A DNA stretch of 64,000 bases from Herbiconiux flava (GTDB lineage: Bacteria; Actinomycetota; Actinomycetes; Actinomycetales; Microbacteriaceae). This document shows positions 19,528-28,031 of the stretch, piece after piece; position 1 is the first letter of the stretch, and every line of letters begins with the position of its first letter. The stretch spans positions 186,001 through 250,000 of the forward strand of contig NZ_JACCBM010000001.1 in the NCBI RefSeq assembly GCF_013409865.1. The letters are read 5' to 3'. The notes below the pieces were generated by a model, which had not been told where the DNA came from, did not search any database, and saw nothing but the letters and a program-made list of their open reading frames with translations. A program made the translations under genes and the position numbers.

Positions 19528-20604
19528 CTATGAGGGCCTCGAGAGGGCGTTGTGCGACGGCTCGATCTCCGAGCCGGCGAGGGCGGCCGGCGGCGCCGTG
19601 CTGCCGCGCTGCACGAGCGACACGCCCGAGACCGCCGCGACCGCGCCGGCCTCCGGCGGCCGCTCGCCGAGCACCTCGAGCACGGTCTCCATCGCCGCCC
19701 GCCCGAGCACGGTGAAGTCCTGCCGCACCGTCGTCAGCGGCGGCGACAGGTACTCCGCCTCGGGGATGTCGTCGAACCCCACCACGCTCAGGTCGCCCGG
19801 CACCGACAGCCCCGCCTCGGTGTACGCCCGGATCAGCCCCAGCGCCATCTGGTCGTTCGCCACCACCACGGCGGTCGCCGCCCCCTCGGCCGCGAGCCGC
19901 ACCCCGTGGGCGTACCCGCTCGCCGGCGTCCAGTCCCCCACCATCGGCTCCCGGCTGACCAGCCCGTGCGCCGCGAGCCCGCCGAACCAGCCGCGCAGGC
20001 GCTCGGCGGCGTCCATCGAGTCGGCCGGCCCCGCGATGTGCCGGATGTCGCGGTGCCCCAGCGCGGCGAGGTGGTCGACGGCGGCGCGCGACCCCGCGTA
20101 CTGGTCGAGCTGCACCCGGTGGGGCACCCCCCGGTCCTCCGACGCGACGGCCACGACGGGCACCCCGAGGTCGACGCCCGCGATGCCCTCCACGGCCGCA
20201 CGCTGCTGCACGATCAGCACGATGGCCTCGACGTTCTGCCGCACCAGCAGCTCGGCCGCGCTGCGCACGTGCACGGCGTCGGCCTCGAGCAGCCCCGCGG
20301 TGATGACGGCGTAGCGCGCATCCCGAGCCGTCTCGTTGAAGTGCAGGGCCGTCGAGGACGGCCCGTAGTCGGCCGAGCCGGTCGTGATCAGGCCGATGGT
20401 GCGCGAGCGCCGGGTGACCATCGCCCGGGCGGCCGGGGAGGGCACGTAGCGCAGCTGCTTGATCGCGTTCTCGACCCGCTGCCGGGTCGCGGGCCGCACG
20501 TTCGGCATGTCGTTCAGCACCCGGGAGACCGTCTGGTGCGACACACCGGCGAGGCGCGCCACATCGAAGATCGTGGCGGCTCGCGCCCTGTCGTCTTCAG
20601 TCAC
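19528..20604 (-). CDS. LacI family regulator, paralogue, probable repressor of the furanose-type importer
   Basis: A 358-residue LacI protein, clearly paralogous to the previous one (TIFDVARLAGVSHQTVSRVLNDMPNVR; DLSVVGFDDIPEAEYLSPPLTTVRQDF). The GTG start at 20604 has GAGGA six bases upstream. It is on the same strand as, and 62 bases behind, the importer genes. The C-terminal tail is about 30 residues longer than in its neighbour. Its likely target is the near-symmetric lac-like operator at 25680. Confidence 0.9.
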   Translation of the reverse strand: MTEDDRARAATIFDVARLAGVSHQTVSRVLNDMPNVRPATRQRVENAIKQLRYVPSPAARAMVTRRSRTIGLITTGSADYGPSSTALHFNETARDARYAVITAGLLEADAVHVRSAAELLVRQNVEAIVLIVQQRAAVEGIAGVDLGVPVVAVASEDRGVPHRVQLDQYAGSRAAVDHLAALGHRDIRHIAGPADSMDAAERLRGWFGGLAAHGLVSREPMVGDWTPASGYAHGVRLAAEGAATAVVVANDQMALGLIRAYTEAGLSVPGDLSVVGFDDIPEAEYLSPPLTTVRQDFTVLGRAAMETVLEVLGERPPEAGAVAAVSGVSLVQRGSTAPPAALAGSEIEPSHNALSRPS

Positions 20605-20666
20605 AGTCGATCCTCATCGGCGGCCCGGATGCGCGCGCGTCTACGTATTATGTCGGCCCCGCACTC

Positions 20667-21713
20667 TCACCTCCTGCGAGCTGTCAGCACCTTCTGCAGA
20701 ATGATGAAGACGAGCAGCAGCGCGCCGATGAAGATCTTGGTCCACCAGGAGGACAGCGTGCCCTCGAAGGTGATGATCGTCTGGATCACGCCGAGCACCA
20801 GCACACCCAGCACCGAGCCGAGCACGAAGCCGTAGCCGCCGGTCAGCAGGGTGCCGCCGATGACCACCGCGGCGATGGCGTCGAGCTCGGTGCCGACCGC
20901 CGTCAGCGGGTAGCCCGAGAGCGTGTAGAACGAGAACAGCACGCCCGCGAGGCCCGAGCAGAAGCCGCTCACGACGTACACGATCACCTTGGTGCGGGCG
21001 ACCGGCAGGCCCATCAGCATGCCCGACTGCTCGCTGCCGCCGATGGCGTAGACGGTGCGGCCGAAGCGGGTGAAGCCGAGCACCCACACCGCGACGATCA
21101 CCACGGCGAGCGCGATCACGACGCTGGGGGTGATGCTGAGACCGCCACCGAGCGGGATGCGCGTCACGGCGAGCGCCACGAAGGTGGGCTCGGTGATCGA
21201 GATCGAGTCCTTCGAGATCACGTAGCAGAGGCCGCGGGCGAGGAACATGGCGGCGAGCGTCGCGATGAAGGGCTGCACCTTGAAGACGTGGATCATCAGG
21301 CCGACCAGCAGGCCCAGCACACAGGTCAGCACCAGGATGAGCGGGATGACGACCCCCGGCGACCACCCGGTCTGCAGGAGGCTGGCCGCGATCATCGTCG
21401 ACAGCGCCACGACCGCCCCGACCGAGAGGTCGATGCCGCCGGTCAGGATGACGAAGGTCATGCCCACCGCGAGCACGATCAGGTAGGAGTTGTCGACGAA
21501 CAGGTTCAGCAGCACCTGGCCCGAGAAGAAGCCGTTGTAGCGCACGCCGCCGACGATGAAGACGGCGACGAAGAGCACCGCGGTGACGAGCACCGGGCCC
21601 GACTTGGGGCTGGTGAGCACGTCGCGCAGGCGGTCGACAAGTCGCCGCGGTGGGCGGCCGGGCTTGGTCGGCAGGGGCGCCCCGGCGCGGGGGCGGTCGA
21701 TGGTGGCGGTCAT
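20667..21713 (-). CDS. ABC sugar transporter permease, YjfF-like (CUT2)
   Basis: A 348-residue CUT2 permease of the RbsC fold, with about ten membrane segments and the signature LTGGIDLSVGAVVALSTM. It is most like YjfF of the E. coli galactofuranose importer. The ATG overlaps the stop of the other permease (ATGA at 21710-21713). Cargo is probably a sugar in furanose form; E. coli GafABCD-type systems also accept arabinofuranose, which fits the ara genes next door, but specificity is inference. Confidence 0.92.
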   Translation of the reverse strand: MTATIDRPRAGAPLPTKPGRPPRRLVDRLRDVLTSPKSGPVLVTAVLFVAVFIVGGVRYNGFFSGQVLLNLFVDNSYLIVLAVGMTFVILTGGIDLSVGAVVALSTMIAASLLQTGWSPGVVIPLILVLTCVLGLLVGLMIHVFKVQPFIATLAAMFLARGLCYVISKDSISITEPTFVALAVTRIPLGGGLSITPSVVIALAVVIVAVWVLGFTRFGRTVYAIGGSEQSGMLMGLPVARTKVIVYVVSGFCSGLAGVLFSFYTLSGYPLTAVGTELDAIAAVVIGGTLLTGGYGFVLGSVLGVLVLGVIQTIITFEGTLSSWWTKIFIGALLLVFIILQKVLTARRR

Positions 21714-22762
21714 GATGCGGCTGCTTCCTTGACTCGGGCGGTGCGGGCGGCGAGCCGCTGGCGCAGCTGGGCGAACGCGGCGTTGGTGGTGGGCGACTGC
21801 AGCAGGCAGACGGCCGTGACGACGGCCGCCTTGAAGACCATGGTCACGATCGGCGGGATGCCCACGGTGTAGACGGTGGTGACGAGGGTCTGGATGACCA
21901 GCGCCCCGACGAGCGTGCCCGCCAGCGAGTAGCGGCCGCCGGCGAGCGAGGTGCCGCCGATGACCACCGCGAGGATGGCGTCGAGTTCGATGAACAGGCC
22001 CGTGTTGTTCGCGTCGGCGGCCGTCTGGTTGGCCGTCAGGATGAGCCCGGCGATGCCGGCCGACAGCGCGCAGAACGCGTAGACGGTGAACAGCAGCACC
22101 CGCGCCCGCACACCGGCCTGGCGGCTGGCCTCGGGGTTGATGCCGACCGACTCGATCAGCATGCCGAGCGCGGTGCGCCGGGTGAGCAGGGCGGCGACCG
22201 CGAAGATCACGGCGCCGATCACGACGGCGACCGGGATGCCGAACCAGAAGCCCGAGCCGAGCTCCTTGAACGGCGCGCTGTCGACGGTGAGGATCTGCCC
22301 CTCGGTGATCAGCATCGCCACACCGCGGCCGGCCGTCATCAGGATGAGCGTCGCGATGATCGGCTGGATGCCGATGACCGAGACGAGGAACCCGTTCCAG
22401 ACGCCGAGCACGAGCGAGATGACGAGCGCCACGATCACGGCGACCGCGACGGTGGCCGGGTTGCCCGGGTCGGAGGAGCCGAGCAGGATCGAGCACGCCA
22501 CGGCCCCCGAGATCGCCGCCACCGCGCCGACCGAGAGGTCGATGCCGCGGGTGGCGATCACGAGCGTCATGCCGACCGCGATGATCAGCGTCGGCGCCCC
22601 GTTCCGCAGGATGTCGACGATCGAGCCGAACAGGTGACCGTCCTTCACCGTCACGGTGAGGAAGTCGGGGAAGGCGATCACGTTGATCAGCACGAGGACG
22701 AGCAGCATCACGACCGGCCAGAACAGCCGGCTCGAGACGGTGCGGAGCAGCAGGGCGTTCAT
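21710..22762 (-). CDS. ABC sugar transporter permease, YtfT-like (CUT2)
   Basis: A 350-residue CUT2 permease with the signature ATRGIDLSVGAVAAISGA and a second conserved stretch LDAILAVVIGGTSLAGGRYSLAGTLVG. It forms a heterodimer pore with the YjfF-like protein. ATGA overlap with the ATPase gene upstream (22759-22762). Confidence 0.92.
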   Translation of the reverse strand: MNALLLRTVSSRLFWPVVMLLVLVLINVIAFPDFLTVTVKDGHLFGSIVDILRNGAPTLIIAVGMTLVIATRGIDLSVGAVAAISGAVACSILLGSSDPGNPATVAVAVIVALVISLVLGVWNGFLVSVIGIQPIIATLILMTAGRGVAMLITEGQILTVDSAPFKELGSGFWFGIPVAVVIGAVIFAVAALLTRRTALGMLIESVGINPEASRQAGVRARVLLFTVYAFCALSAGIAGLILTANQTAADANNTGLFIELDAILAVVIGGTSLAGGRYSLAGTLVGALVIQTLVTTVYTVGIPPIVTMVFKAAVVTAVCLLQSPTTNAAFAQLRQRLAARTARVKEAAAS

Positions 22763-24432
22763 CGTCGGTCTCCCGAGGTCTCGAGGGGGGCGGGGTCGGT
22801 GTCGGCTGCGGGGCCGCTGTCGTGTGCGGGGCCGGGGGCGGCGACGGATGCGCGGCCGGCGCCCGGGCCGGAGTCGGCGGTCGGGGCATCCGGAACCCCG
22901 CCCTCCTCGGCGACCGACCCGTCGGCGATCAGGGCGAGCAGCGCGTCGACCGTGAGGCCGTCGTTCTCGATGTCGGCCACCAGGCGGCGGTCGCGGAGCA
23001 CCACGACGCGGTGCGCCAGGCGGAGCACCTCCTCGAGCTCGGCCGAGATGAACACGACGCTCATGCCGTTCTCGGCGAGCGTGTAGACGAGCTTCTGGAT
23101 CTCGGCCTTGGCGCCGATGTCGATGCCGCGCGTCGGCTCGTCGAGGATGAGCAGCCGGGGTGCGATGGCGAGCCAGCGGGCGAGCAGCACCTTCTGCTGG
23201 TTGCCGCCGGAGAGGTTGCGCACGAGCGCGTCGGGGTTCGCGGGCCGGATGTTGAGGGCCTGGATGTAGCTCTGCGCGAGCTCCTCCTGCCGCTTCTTCG
23301 GGATGGGGCGGAACCAGCCGCGGTCGGCTTGGAGGGCCAGCACGATGTTGTCGCGCACGGTGAGCTCGTCGATGATGCCCTCGCCGCGGCGGTCCTCCGA
23401 GGAGTAGGCGATGCGCCGCGAGATGGCCTGACGCGGTGTGCGCAGCTTCGAGCCGGCGCCGCCCACGGTCAGGGTGCCCGAGTCGGCGCGGTCGATGCCG
23501 CCCAGGATGCGCGCCAGCTCGGTGCGGCCGGAGCCGAGCAGACCGGCCAGGCCGATCACCTCGCCCTCGCCGATCACGAGATCGAACGGCTCGATGGCAC
23601 CCTTGCGGCCGAGGCCCTCGGCCCGGGCGAAGTCGGCGGGACGGTCGGCCGCGCCGCCGTCGGCATCGGCGGCGTGGGCCTTGCGGCCGATCTCGTCGAG
23701 CACCGTCAGCTCCTTGCCGATCATCTTCTGCACGAGGTCGATGCGCAGGAGCTCCTCGGTGAGGTACTCCCCCACGAGGCGGCCGTTGCGGAGCACGGTG
23801 AGCCGGTCGGTGATCTCGTAGATCTGGTCGAGGAAGTGGGAGACGAAGAGGATGGCGACGCCGGAGTCGCGGAGCGAGCGGATCACCCGGAACAGCTCGG
23901 CCACCTCGTCGGCGTCGAGGCTCGAGGTCGGCTCGTCGAGGATCAGCACCTTCGCGTCGACGTTGATCGCGCGGGCTATGGCGACGAGCTGCTGGATGGC
24001 GAGGGAGTGCGAGCCGAGCAGCGAGCCCGGGTCGATGTCGAGGTTCAGCCCGTCGAGCAGCTCGGCGGCGCGGCGGCGCATCGCGCGGCCGTCGATCGAG
24101 CCGAAGCGGCGGGGCTCGCGCCCGAGCAGGATGTTCTCGGCGACCGACAGGTTCGGCAGGAGGTTGACCTCCTGGTAGACCGTCGCGATGCCGGCGGCCT
24201 GCGCGGCGGCGGGCCCGGCGAACGACACGGTCTCCCCGTCGACCACGATCGTGCCGCTGTCGATCGGGTAGACGCCGGTCAGCGCCTTGATCAGCGTCGA
24301 CTTGCCGGCGCCGTTCTCGCCCATCAGCGAGTGCACCTCGCCCGGGAACATGCGGAAGCTGACGTCGTCGAGCGCTTTCACCCCCGGGAAGGAGATGGAG
24401 ATGGCGCTCATCTCCACGACTGGTTCGGTCAT
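22759..24432 (-). CDS. Sugar ABC transporter ATP-binding protein, YtfR-like (tandem ATPase)
   Basis: A 557-residue protein with two ATPase domains. Domain 1 has Walker A GENGAGKST and Walker B VLILDEPTSSLD, with the usual degenerate signature (SLAIQQLVAIARA). Domain 2 has a degenerate Walker A (GLLGSGRTE), signature LSGGNQQKVLLARW and Walker B LLILDEPTRGID; this asymmetry is normal for CUT2 ATPases. The last 50 residues are a Pro/Ala/Asp low-complexity tail not seen in E. coli YtfR. Start ATG at 24432, 162 bases after the binding-protein gene. Confidence 0.93.
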   Translation of the reverse strand: MTEPVVEMSAISISFPGVKALDDVSFRMFPGEVHSLMGENGAGKSTLIKALTGVYPIDSGTIVVDGETVSFAGPAAAQAAGIATVYQEVNLLPNLSVAENILLGREPRRFGSIDGRAMRRRAAELLDGLNLDIDPGSLLGSHSLAIQQLVAIARAINVDAKVLILDEPTSSLDADEVAELFRVIRSLRDSGVAILFVSHFLDQIYEITDRLTVLRNGRLVGEYLTEELLRIDLVQKMIGKELTVLDEIGRKAHAADADGGAADRPADFARAEGLGRKGAIEPFDLVIGEGEVIGLAGLLGSGRTELARILGGIDRADSGTLTVGGAGSKLRTPRQAISRRIAYSSEDRRGEGIIDELTVRDNIVLALQADRGWFRPIPKKRQEELAQSYIQALNIRPANPDALVRNLSGGNQQKVLLARWLAIAPRLLILDEPTRGIDIGAKAEIQKLVYTLAENGMSVVFISAELEEVLRLAHRVVVLRDRRLVADIENDGLTVDALLALIADGSVAEEGGVPDAPTADSGPGAGRASVAAPGPAHDSGPAADTDPAPLETSGDRR

Positions 24433-24502
24433 GAGTTCTCTCTTCTTCGAGGGAGTGGCGTGCGGTGGGGTGCGGGTCGCGGGGTGCTGGTTCGTGGTGA
24501 GG

Positions 24503-24543
24503 CGGTGACGGATGCGGGGTGTGGGGCCGCGCATCCGTCACCG
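24503..24543 (-). terminator. Intra-operon hairpin after the binding-protein gene
   Basis: Perfect 14-base arms CGGTGACGGATGCG (24503-24516) and CGCATCCGTCACCG (24530-24543), 13-base loop, between the binding-protein stop (24595) and the ATPase start. A short GCTGGTCGT-type microrepeat lies beside it at 24556-24590. Confidence 0.6.
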
Positions 24544-24594
24544 CTCTCAGGTGAAGCTGGTGGTGCTGGTCGTGCTGGTCGTGCTGGTGCCGGC

Positions 24595-25584
24595 CTAGTA
24601 CTGACGGGTCGGCAGCGCCTCGGCGGCCTGGTCCTTCGTGAAGGTGGTCTCCTCGGTGATGATGCGCTTCTCGGGGGTCTCGCCCTCGTTGATCTGGTTC
24701 ACGATGTCGACGAGCTGCTTGCCGAGCAGGGGCGAGCACTCGACGATGAAGTTGATCTTGCCATCGGCGAGGGCCTGCATGCCGTCCTTCACGGCGTCGA
24801 CGCTGACGATCTTGATGTCGACGCCCGGCTTCAGGCCGGCCGCCTCGATCGCCTCGATGGCGCCGAGCGCCATGTCGTCGTTGTGGGCGTAGATCAGATT
24901 GGCGTCGGGGTTCGACTTCAAGAGAGCCTCGGTGACCTGCTTGCCGCCGGCGCGGGTGAAGTCACCGGTCTGGCTGGCGACGACCTCGAACTTGTCGTCG
25001 CCCTTGATGGCGTCGGCGAAGCCCTCGGCCCGGTCGATGGCGGGCGCGGCGCCCGTGGTGCCCTCGAGCTGGATGATCTTGACGGGCTCGGTCGAGTCCT
25101 TGTACTCCTCGAGCACCCACTCGCCGGCCTTCTTGCCCTCCTCGACGAAGTCGGAGCCGAGGAAGCTCTCGTAGAGCGAGTCGTCGGCCGAGTCGACCGC
25201 ACGGTCGGTGAGCACGACGGGGATGTTCGCGGCCTTGGCCTCGTTGAGCACCGCGTCCCACCCGGTCTCGACGACCGGCGAGAACGCGATCACGTCGACG
25301 CCCTGCTGGATGTAGGAGCGGATCGCCTTGATCTGGTTCTCCTGCTTCTGCTGCGCGTCGGAGAACTTCAGCTCGATGCCCGCGTCCTTGAACGCGGCCT
25401 GGATGTCGGTGGTGTTGGCCGTGCGCCAGCCGCTCTCGGAGCCGACCTGCGAGAAGCCGACGACGAGCTGGTCGGCGGGCTTGGGGCCTTCGGAGCTGCC
25501 GGCGCTGGTACCGCCGCCGGCACAGCCCGCGAGCGTCAGGAGCATCGCTCCGGCCGCGGCGAGACCGAGGAACTTCTTCTTCAT
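24595..25584 (-). CDS. Sugar-binding lipoprotein, YtfQ-like
   Basis: A 329-residue type-1 periplasmic binding protein. It has a lipoprotein signal with the box LAGC (Cys21), and the family pattern VVGFSQVGSESGWRTANT near the N terminus, typical of the galactofuranose/fructofuranose group. The other landmarks are VIAFSPVVETGWDAVL and IYAHNDDMALGAI. First gene of the importer operon, with a good ribosome site (AGAGG). The next genes encode ATPase and two permeases. Confidence 0.93.
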   Translation of the reverse strand: MKKKFLGLAAAGAMLLTLAGCAGGGTSAGSSEGPKPADQLVVGFSQVGSESGWRTANTTDIQAAFKDAGIELKFSDAQQKQENQIKAIRSYIQQGVDVIAFSPVVETGWDAVLNEAKAANIPVVLTDRAVDSADDSLYESFLGSDFVEEGKKAGEWVLEEYKDSTEPVKIIQLEGTTGAAPAIDRAEGFADAIKGDDKFEVVASQTGDFTRAGGKQVTEALLKSNPDANLIYAHNDDMALGAIEAIEAAGLKPGVDIKIVSVDAVKDGMQALADGKINFIVECSPLLGKQLVDIVNQINEGETPEKRIITEETTFTKDQAAEALPTRQY

Positions 25585-25679
25585 GGTGAACCTCTCTGTT
25601 CATCGTCCCGGCCGCGTCGTGCTGCGTGATGGTGCCGGGTCGGCCGCCACGTCGGGGCCGGTGCGTCATGGTAGTCACA

Positions 25680-25699
25680 AATTGTGAGCCTTCACAATT
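25680..25699. promoter_or_regulatory. lac-like operator before the furanose-type importer
   Basis: AATTGTGAGCCTTCACAATT: 8-base perfect arms around 4 bases, 95 bases before the binding-protein start. It matches 18 of 20 bases of the ideal symmetric E. coli lac operator and shares TGTGA-N4-TCACA with the araBDA operator. Confidence 0.75.
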
Positions 25700-25891
25700 G
25701 CCAATTCGGTAACGAATCGATAACCGGAATGAGGCTGGTGCTGGCGCGCTGCAGGCCCTAATGTGAACGCTAATATTCCGAACGCATCAGCACGACGGAA
25801 CGCACCCCCACCGCCGAGGGTGCCGAGAGGAGGACCGGCTCAGGCCGTAGTGGCCCGGTGTGGCGCAGTCGGCGGTGCCGGCCGGCTCGGG

Positions 25892-25998
25892 CCATGGCGA
25901 GCTGGTGCGGCCCGCGCCACCTGTGCGGGTCAGACCGTGGCGAGCTGGCGCGGCCCGCGCCACCGGTCCGGGTCAGGCGGTGGTGAGCTGCTGCGCGT
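25892..25998. repeat. 43-base tandem repeat (about 2.5 copies) at the 3' end of the exporter gene
   Basis: Units begin at 25892, 25935 and 25978. Copies 1 and 2 match at 38 of 43 bases by eye; copy 3 is partial and is the last part of the exporter coding sequence (its stop is 25973-25975). Each full unit contains GGCGCGG-type arms able to form a small hairpin. Together with 25585-25891, which holds the importer operator and otherwise no gene, this is the only gene-free stretch over 300 bases. Confidence 0.7.
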
Positions 25999-27895
25999 AC
26001 AGCGCCGCGTACGAGCCGCCGCGCGCGAGCAGCTGCTCGTGCGTGCCCGACTCCACGATGCGGCCCGCGTCGACCACGAAGATGACGTCGGCGTTCACGA
26101 TCGTCGAGAGCCGGTGGGCGATCGCGATCGTGGTGCGGCCGCGCGCGGCGGTGTCGAGCGCATCCTGCACCACACGCTCGGAGATGGAGTCGAGCGCGCT
26201 CGTCGCCTCGTCGAGGATGAGCACCGCAGGGTCTTTCAGCAGCACCCGCGCGATCGCGATGCGCTGCTTCTCGCCGCCCGAGAGCCGGTAGCCGCGCTCA
26301 CCGACGAGCGTCTCGTACCCCTCGGGGAAGCTCATGATGCGGTCGTGGATGTTCGCCGCCCGCGCCGCCGCCGCCAGCTGCTCGTCGGTCGCCTCGGGCT
26401 TGGCGTAGCGCAGGTTCTCGGCGATCGTGGCGTGGAAGAGGTAGGTCTCCTGGCTGACGATGCCGAGCCGGTCGATCAGCGACTCCTGCCGCAGCTCCCG
26501 CACGTCGTGCCCGTCGACCTTCACGGCCCCGGAGGTGGCCTCGTAGAAGCGCGGCACGAGGTACGACACCGTCGTCTTACCTGCCCCCGAGGGCCCGACG
26601 AAGGCGGCGAACTGACCCGGCTCGATGGCGAACGACACGTCGTCGAGGGTCGGATGCTCGAGCTCCCCGTCGGGGTACACGAAGCTCACGTGGTCGAACT
26701 CGACCCGCCCCGCGCGCTCGGCACCCGAACCGCGGGGCAGGTCCACCGCATCCGGTGCATCGGCGATCGTGGGCTTGAGGTCGAGGTACTCGAAGATGCG
26801 GGCGAACAGCGCGCCCGAGGTCTGCAGGTCGAGCCCGACCCGCATCAGCCCGAGGAGCGGCCAGGTCAGCCGCGCCTGCACGGTGGTGAACGCGACGATC
26901 GTGCCGGCCGTCACGTCGACGCCGCCCTGGATGAGGTAGCCCGACGCGAGGTAGACGACCGCCGGCACCACCGAGAGCACGATGCTGACGATGGCGAAGA
27001 ACCACTGGCCGCTCATCTGCTGGCGCACCTGCAGCGCGATCTGGTTCTGGTTCTCGTCGGAGTAGCGCTCGATCTCGGCGCCCTGACGGTTGAAGCTCTT
27101 GGCGAGCAGGATGCCCGAGACGCTCAGCGTCTCCTGGGTGATGGCCGTCATGTCGGACAGCGACTCCTGCGTCTTGCCCGCGATGCGCGCCCGCACCTGG
27201 CCGACCCGGCGCTGCACGAGCACGAGCAGCGGCATCAGGATGACCGCGACCACCGTGAGCTGCCAGCTGAGCAGCAGCATCGCGACAAGAGCCGCGATGA
27301 CCGTGACCGTGTTGCCGAGCACGCTCGAGACGGTGTTGGTGAGCACGTTGGCCACGCCGCCCACGTCGTTCTGCAGCCGCGACTGGATGATGCCCGTCTT
27401 CGTGCGGGTGAAGAAGGCGAGCTCCATGCGCTGCAGGTGGGTGAAAAGACGGATGCGCAGATCGCCCATCACGCTGTTGCCGACCCGCGCCGTGAGGTAC
27501 GTCTGCCACACGCCGAGGGCGGCCGACACGATCCAGATCAGCACCATCGCGCCGACCAGCTCGAACAGGATCGGGATGTTCGGACCGCCGGCCGGGAAAA
27601 GGCCCAGGTCGAAGGCCTGCTGCGTCAGCAGCGGAGGCAGCACGGTGAGCGCGGCCCCGATCAGCACGAGCACCGCGGTGACGGTAAGCGCCGGACGGTA
27701 GGGCCGGAACAGCTCGCCGATACGACGCAGCAGGTTCGGGATCTTCGGCGCCTCGGCGTTCGCGGCGCGCTGCGCGTCGCGGTCGCCGCTGGAGACGCGG
27801 CCACCGCCCCCGCCCCCACCGCCCCCGCCGAGACGGGTGCGCCCGCCCGCGGCCGCGACGGCGCTCATGCGGCCGCCGCCGCCCATTCCACTCAT
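25973..27895 (-). CDS. ABC exporter, fused membrane and ATPase domains (MsbA/LmrA type)
   Basis: A 640-residue half-transporter that would work as a homodimer. Six membrane segments span about residues 70-350, then the ATPase with Walker A GPSGAGKTT, Q loop VSQETYLFHATI, signature LSGGEKQRIAIAR, Walker B VLILDEATSALDS and the His switch IAHRLST. The N terminus carries a run of ten Gly (LGGGGGGGGGGRVSS) in a disordered tail. The start is uncertain: ATG at 27895 used here, with ATGs at 27886 and 27868 also possible and no clear ribosome site. Cargo (lipid, drug or peptide) unknown. The 3' end is duplicated as a 43-base tandem repeat. Confidence 0.9.
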   Translation of the reverse strand: MSGMGGGGRMSAVAAAGGRTRLGGGGGGGGGGRVSSGDRDAQRAANAEAPKIPNLLRRIGELFRPYRPALTVTAVLVLIGAALTVLPPLLTQQAFDLGLFPAGGPNIPILFELVGAMVLIWIVSAALGVWQTYLTARVGNSVMGDLRIRLFTHLQRMELAFFTRTKTGIIQSRLQNDVGGVANVLTNTVSSVLGNTVTVIAALVAMLLLSWQLTVVAVILMPLLVLVQRRVGQVRARIAGKTQESLSDMTAITQETLSVSGILLAKSFNRQGAEIERYSDENQNQIALQVRQQMSGQWFFAIVSIVLSVVPAVVYLASGYLIQGGVDVTAGTIVAFTTVQARLTWPLLGLMRVGLDLQTSGALFARIFEYLDLKPTIADAPDAVDLPRGSGAERAGRVEFDHVSFVYPDGELEHPTLDDVSFAIEPGQFAAFVGPSGAGKTTVSYLVPRFYEATSGAVKVDGHDVRELRQESLIDRLGIVSQETYLFHATIAENLRYAKPEATDEQLAAAARAANIHDRIMSFPEGYETLVGERGYRLSGGEKQRIAIARVLLKDPAVLILDEATSALDSISERVVQDALDTAARGRTTIAIAHRLSTIVNADVIFVVDAGRIVESGTHEQLLARGGSYAALYAQQLTTA

Positions 27896-28031
27896 AGTGA
27901 TGACAGTACGCCGCACCACCGACGCCGCCGTCACCGTCCTCCTAGGGCGAAATCCGAACGCGGCCACACGCACGAATCGCGGCCACCGAGCCCGTGAGAG
28001 CGTCGGTGACCGCGATGCGTGCGCGAGCGCG

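Noticed and set aside
22822..25629. Long + strand open frame opposite the YtfQ/YtfR-like genes
   Set aside because: Shadow of the real minus-strand ATPase and binding protein; no recognisable motif.
25680..25699. CRP-type cAMP receptor site
   Set aside because: The half-sites TGTGA/TCACA are right but the gap is 4 bases, not 6, and adjacent LacI paralogues give a better explanation.
25892..25998. CRISPR-like array
   Set aside because: The units are directly adjacent without variable spacers, and there are no cas genes.
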